Below are positions 59,283 to 64,000 of a stretch of 64,000 bases of DNA, one piece after another (the stretch's first letter is position 1; the number at the start of each line of letters is the position of its first letter). The stretch is from Asterella californica (taxonomy: Eukaryota > Streptophyta > Marchantiopsida > Marchantiales > Aytoniaceae). The translations under genes were made by a program, and so were the position numbers. Below the pieces are notes generated by a model. The model did no database searches, was not told the origin of the DNA, and was given only the letters and a program-made list of their open reading frames with translations. The DNA is taken from positions 42,857,501 to 42,921,500 of the forward strand of contig JAYKYS010000002.1 of the NCBI GenBank assembly GCA_036924285.1, read 5' to 3'.

Positions 59283-59331
59283 CTTCTCTCCTTGTAGTAA
59301 ACTCAACCTTCTCAATCAATCACCCCAAGAA

Positions 59332-59349
59332 CTCTCAGTGGAAGCACCA
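59332..59349 (-). other. Primer binding site of copy 1
   Basis: Two bases inside the LTR end, the element strand reads TGGTGCTTCCACTGAGAG. Its complement ends in CCA, as a tRNA 3' end must. It differs from the initiator-Met site (TGGTATCAGAGC). I cannot name the priming tRNA. Confidence 0.75.
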
Positions 59350-59351
59350 GA

Positions 59352-61018
59352 TGTCGGGTTGAGAGTCTTCCTGGGAAGGGCGAACCTTCTGGCTGTGATA
59401 TGAGCTTGAGGGCTGTGTTCAATCTACTCAAGGAAGCGTTGGGCTTCAGGCTGTGGCTGGATTACTCAGAGGATAGGGCTTCAGGTCTCAAGGTGATACT
59501 GAAAAACACTCATATAAGTCTCTAGGCTCTTCTGATATGTTCAGGAAGCAAAGTTTAGGCTTAACTAGCAATGATAAGATCAGATGGTGAACTTTGACAC
59601 TCAGGATTGAGAAATATGTGAAGGTTCAGACTTCAGAACTCCTTCTACATGTAAATGAGGTTCTACTGGATACACATACGAAATTTCAGCTTCAGATCAA
59701 TTCAGAGCACTAAGATATGAGCAGAAACTTTCTGAGTAGAGAAATTACGGCAGTTTCTGGTACCCAGACAGCTATTTCGACCTATAACAGGGAATTGGCT
59801 CGATCACTTTGGTAAATTCTTACAGGATTTGCAGTACACAGCTTGCTGAACACTCCTGTGAAGTTGGGCCTCCTGATTCCACACAGAACTCCAGATCTCG
59901 CTCTCTGAAGTTGCTGCTCTAGATTGAGAGTTTTTCGGACCCCCTCTACTTCAGCGGTCGCCCTGAATTACTCACTCACTCACTTGACATGAAAATTTTG
60001 AGACAGTCGTAGCCCTGCTGACAGTGAACACCGCCACGAAGGTTTGAAGCGATTTCCTCAATTCTGCTGCAAATGACACTCAAAACCCCAAATTCAACAA
60101 AAGTGCTGCAATTTTGACACAAATCGAACTTCAATCAGCCATAACTCCTTGTTTATTGCTCCAAATCGATCAAACTTTTCGCTGACAGTGCTTGGCTCGA
60201 CGAGCTCTATCTCCATGTGCTCTCAAATTTCGAAGTGTCCTTTACCAATTGCTCGAAATCCCCTTTAGACCTCTATTTCTAAATTTAGAGTTACACAAAA
60301 GACAAAAATTAACCATGAGAATTCATAGCTCCATTTGGTTGTCATTTTGTTTTTGCTTGCTTCTTCTCTCGACCTTTTTTCGCTTGCGAATGAAGTGAAA
60401 GGCCTCTAGTACTCAAGTCTTTAGGAATTTCTCGCATACAGGTCGTTTTCCAATAAATAATCTAAGTTTATTATATAATTGATATTCCATTGGAAATTGT
60501 CTTGATAATCGAAAAAACCTAAAATTTCAAATTGTGACAACCTATTTACAATTTTTAATTTACAAAAAACAATCTTGCTGACAATTTTTACTATTTTTGT
60601 CAAAAGAATCATCAACAATTATTTTACGTCAAAAAACAAAAATAAATAAAGAAGATAAGTTCAGTGTCAAATAATTAAAAATTGATTTATAAAATGTACC
60701 TTAAACCATGTGGTAACTTATCTACACTCATAGGCTACCACGTCAAGCCCCCTAGAGTGCCAGCGTAAAACTTAAACTACCTAAAACGACACGCAGCCCC
60801 GAAAAATAACTTAAATAAGCTAGAAAGCGTGCATGGGTGACACGCAAATACAACCCATGAGCTTAAGCCCTATGAACATGATAATCAACCTACTAAGACT
60901 CAAAATATATAACATCTTCCTAAAACGGACTTCTCTGAGGTCTTAACTTCACTCAGAGAGACTAATGCCTGACAGAGAAGTGAATCATTTACTATGTGAA
61001 ATGATTCACATCACGACA
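59352..61018 (-). repeat. Complete LTR shared by copies 1 and 2 (1667 bp)
   Basis: On the element strand it starts TGTCGTGATG and ends CAACCCGACA, with TGTCG/CGACA as terminal inverted repeat. One end is set by the polypurine tract at 61019-61030 and the other by the PBS at 59349-59332. It serves as 5' LTR of copy 1 and 3' LTR of copy 2. It contains the 348-bp block (60350-60697, very AT-rich) absent from the other LTR. Confidence 0.9.
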
Positions 61019-61064
61019 TCCACCCCCTCCAAACCTGCACATCCTCCGGTATGTGCCAATCTCC

Positions 61065-61406
61065 TCAGTCTTCTGTTTGATCTTCATCATCATCGCTCTC
61101 CTCCGCCTCAGTCTCTTCAGACACAGGGACATCTTCATCTCTTGTTGTCCTCTGCTCTAACTCCAGAAAGTTGAATAACTCAACTGACCCTCCGCGTCTC
61201 TTGAACAATTTCACACGTTTGCCAGCCACAGATAGCTTCAAAAGAGTACCATCCAACTCACGCAAGCTATAGGTGGCATTCTCATACACATCTAGCACAA
61301 CATAAGGCCCAAACCATCTTCGAGAGAACTTACGGAGTGTAAAATGCTGATTCTCCAACGTGCTATCATATACCAGAACCCAGTCACCAACACGTATTGG
61401 CTTCGG
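61065..61406 (-). pseudogene. Integrase C-terminal module, copy 2
   Basis: Same GPY/F-like module and acidic tail as copy 1. It is cut off from the core by TGA at 61407-61409, where copy 1 has CGA in HRLRPKP; the CpG context makes this a typical methylcytosine deamination. Confidence 0.85.
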
Positions 61407-62195
61407 TCATAGTCGGTGAGTCTTGTCAAAACGTTCCTTGTTTCTGACTCGAGCCACCTTCAGCCTCTCCTGTGCATCAGTAAGATCCTCCTCCCTTCGC
61501 TCCAACTGCCTTATACGTAAATTTAGGAGTGAAGCACGATCTATACCATCTTCCCACGGTAGCGTAGCCCACGTAGGAAAGTACTCTTCAGCAGGCATGA
61601 TCGGTTTCTGACCCAACATAAGCTCAACTAGCATATAGTCAGTCGTAGTACAGTGTGTAGTCTTATCAGCCCACAAAGCAAACAGAAGTAGTCTCGGCCA
61701 TTCTCTAGGCCTACCATCACATGTTTTCACTAAAGCGTGAACAATAGAAGGGTGTACTCGTTCACTCTTACCAATGCCCTTTGGATTCATAGCAGTAGTA
61801 AGTCGAAGCTTTACTCCATAACGAGGAAAAAACTCCTTCACTTCAGCGCCTCTCAACTCTCCTCTATCTGCACGTAATCTCCCAACCGATCCATAACGAC
61901 AGATGATATCTTCAAGCACGAACCTGCAGATATTCTCTGTAGTCTTCGTCCGTAGTGCTCGTCCCTCCACATAGTTGGAGAGATCCTCTTCCCTTCGCTC
62001 CAACTGCCTAATACGTAAATCAAGGAGTGAAGCATGATCTATACCATCTTCCCACGGTAGCGTAGCCCATGTAGGAAAGTACTCCTCAGCAGGCATGATC
62101 GATTTCTGCCCCAGCATAAGCTCAACTGGCATATAGCCAGTCGTAGTACAGTGTGTAGTTTTATCCGCCCACAAAGCAAATGGAAGTAATCTCGG
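61407..62195 (-). pseudogene. Duplicated integrase segment, copy 2
   Basis: The frame runs through a first end-of-core stretch (ADKTTHCTTTGYMPVELM ... RREEDL), then jumps back to SNYVEGRALRTKTTENICRF and repeats the same 166 codons, including a second RADRGE and GKSERVH. The join has the residues EDL common to both breakpoints, pointing to microhomology. One copy has FFPRYG where the others have FFARYG. Confidence 0.85.
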
Positions 62196-62478
62196 TCATT
62201 CTCTAGGCCTACCATCACATGTTTTCACTAAAGCATGAACAATAGAAGGGTGTCCTCGTTCACTCTTATCAATGCCCTCTAGATTCATAGTAGTGGTAAG
62301 TCGAAGCTTTACTCCATAACGAGCAAAAAACTCCTTCACTTCAGCGCCTCTCAACTCGCCTCTATCTGCACGTAATCTCCCAACCGATCCATAACGACAG
62401 ATGATATCTTCAAGCACGAACCTGCAGATATTCTCTGTAGTCTTCGTCCGTATTGCTCGTCCCTCCACATAGTTGGAG
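61483..62478 (-). repeat. 498-bp tandem duplication in integrase
   Basis: Units 61483-61980 and 61981-62478 each begin AGATCCTC on the + strand. The length is a multiple of three. The units differ at scattered positions, so the event is not the most recent change in the array. Confidence 0.9.
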
Positions 62479-63372
62479 AGATCCTCTCGAGCCAACACCA
62501 AGTAACGCATCCCCCATAACCCCGGTGGCATCATCACAAGATCAAGAACCCACTGAAAATGGATACTAGGTGGATAGGTAGGTACAAGCCCATCTCTGTA
62601 ACGGACCTTAGAGTAGAATTGGCAATGCAGACACGACCCAACAAAATCCACTACGTCTTGATACAAACCCTTCCACCAGTATCGCTCCTTCATCTTCATG
62701 TATGTAGCCCAGACTCCACGGTGTCCCGCCCACAAGGTGTCATGAAACTCTTTCAGCAGATTCAGCTTCGTCGGTTGATCATCCACCACTCTAGCAAGCA
62801 TCCCGTCTCTTCTCTTCGGACGTTTCCACAGATAACCTTCACGTAGAAGGTAGCTGTACGCTTTCCGTCTGATCTCCTTGAACTCTGCATCACTCCATCC
62901 TTCTCTCCTGGATAACGAACTCAGATAAAATCCAATATCACGGAACTTTTCTGAGTAGAACCCCTCATTGAACGGCAGTGGTTCCAAGTCTGAAGTCTGC
63001 TGACCAACTTGGCACCAAACGTCTCTCTTCTCTTCATTCTCCACCTCTGCAAACATCTCATCCTCATCTGTATAACGAGCCCTAGACAACATATCTGCAA
63101 CTGGATTGTCTTTCCCTGCTATGTGCTTTAGCTCAGGGTTTAGGCTCCAGACATAAGCAATCCATCGTAGCATTGCTATGTCTGGTGTATTGCAGTTTGC
63201 TATCATACCCAACAAAGGCAAACAATCTGTTTCTAGTATCACATGAGCTCCTATCAAGAACTCTCGATCTACCTTCATAGCAGTAACAGCTCCCCACAAC
63301 TCACGCTTCACTTGAGGATAGTTACGCTGTCTATCTGTTAAGATCCGAGCTCCAAACCTTGAAACAAACCGC
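62196..63372 (-). pseudogene. RNase H (part) and integrase core, copy 2
   Basis: From VSRFGARILTDRQRN (RNase H) through the HHCC site, WVLDLVM and RADRGE to GHPSIVHAL. It ends at TGA 62196-62198 in DGRPRE*PRLL, where copy 1 has TGG. The upstream part of Pol is missing because of the junction at 63372/63373. Confidence 0.88.
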
Positions 63373-64000
63373 TGTCCTGTTGTGGGACCAGTTAATATGT
63401 AAATTATCCGTATAAGTACGTTTTGCACACAGTTGTAGAAGTTGTGGTGTAATGGGATCTAAAACATTGCTCTTATGAGCTTAGAATGCTCTATTATCTG
63501 CTGGGGGTCTCCATGGGGCAGAAAAGGACAAGGTTGAGTCCTTTAACTTCCCATTGGTCCACCCAAAAGTGAAGATAACTTGTCATCTACCTAAGTGTGC
63601 CCTCTGGGAGGTTCGGGGCACTTTGACGAGGGATTTTGGAGATCAGAGGGCATGGGCGGAGAGCTCTCGACGGGAGGAGCAATCTGACCACAAATTTCAC
63701 TAGATTTGGAGGTCCAGGGCATACGTTATGGCGATTTGAGTTCATAGAGTGATGAGAGTACAAGAGTTTCTCTTCCGATTGTAAGATTAAGGGGTTTGAG
63801 TGATTGAACCGTCAGATTCAGACCAGATTTCATGAGCTTGTAGTCTGTCAGCTGCTGAAGCTCTGACCACAAATTTCACCACCGGATGTTCTGCGGATTG
63901 AGCGCAATGGCAATTTGAAGGCGACGGGGTGCAGAAAGCTGTCAATCTGAAGCAGCGAGTTTGCAGATTTATGGAGGACGATCAGAACGGTCAAATCGGC
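63373..64000. other. Unidentified insertion, possibly a second LTR, cut by the window end
   Basis: Starts TGTCCTGTTGTGGGACC directly at the break in copy 2, a TGT start as in LTRs. It contains the 17-base direct repeat CTGACCACAAATTTCAC at about 63685 and 63865. No coding sequence is visible in the 628 bases available, so the element type is open. Confidence 0.4.

Larger units (their letters stand above)
52060..61018 (-). mobile_element. Ty3/gypsy LTR retrotransposon, copy 1 (defective)
   Basis: Minus-strand element with order LTR - PBS - Gag - zinc knuckle - protease - RT - RNase H - integrase - PPT - LTR, which defines Ty3/gypsy rather than copia. The upstream LTR (59352-61018) is complete; the downstream LTR (52060-52603) has lost its distal part. 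No chromodomain is seen after the integrase. Coding capacity is lost through TGA codons at 58263 and 53256, a change of frame at 56705-56697, and a 265-bp insertion at 54642. The upstream LTR runs straight into the 3' end of a second copy, so the two share it. Confidence 0.92.
61019..63372 (-). mobile_element. Ty3/gypsy LTR retrotransposon, copy 2 (truncated)
   Basis: Same family and orientation as copy 1, sharing its LTR. Only RNase H (part), integrase and PPT remain. Homology to copy 1 stops abruptly at 63372, where unrelated sequence starts. It contains a 498-bp in-frame tandem duplication and two TGA mutations. Protein identity to copy 1 is very high where both exist. Confidence 0.9.

Overview
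The window looks like nuclear DNA of a land plant, most likely a bryophyte; a liverwort such as Marchantia would fit, but that is inference. The evidence is one long intron-containing gene whose product aligns along its length with the plant-specific histidine kinase CKI1, large AT-rich gene-free stretches, chromovirus-less Ty3/gypsy LTR retrotransposons, and a fragment with the domain V signature of an organellar group II intron. Bacterial features such as operons and ribosome binding sites do not apply.

Layout. 1-4.6 kb: no recognisable gene; one 53-bp tandem duplication. 4.6-4.9 kb: organelle-like group II intron fragment. 5.6-6.4 kb: a decayed coding block on the + strand that I cannot identify. 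6.56-12.94 kb, minus strand: the only apparently intact host gene, a CKI1-type hybrid histidine kinase with seven inferred coding exons and about 1371 codons, followed upstream (13-14.4 kb) by a pyrimidine-rich leader/promoter region. 14.9-43 kb: gene-free, AT-rich and built largely of repeats. The main one is a family I do not recognise that carries two adjacent palindromes of fixed sequence, seen about a dozen times; there are also several short tandem arrays, isolated perfect hairpins and possible tRNA-derived SINE fragments. 26.6-29 kb and 45.1-46.5 kb: LTR-like non-coding debris. 51.7-63.4 kb: two Ty3/gypsy copies in head-to-tail array sharing one complete 1667-bp LTR, both on the minus strand and both broken. 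63.4-64 kb: start of another, unidentified insertion.

Function. The kinase would act in the multistep phosphorelay: autophosphorylation on His548, transfer to Asp1296 of the C-terminal receiver, then to HPt proteins and type-B response regulators. The retroelement shows Gag, zinc knuckle, aspartic protease, RT, RNase H and integrase with a GPY/F-like C-terminal module and no chromodomain visible. It is disabled by several TGA codons, each explained by a C-to-T type transition, by a 265-bp insertion between 183-bp repeats, and in copy 2 by truncation and a 498-bp in-frame tandem duplication.
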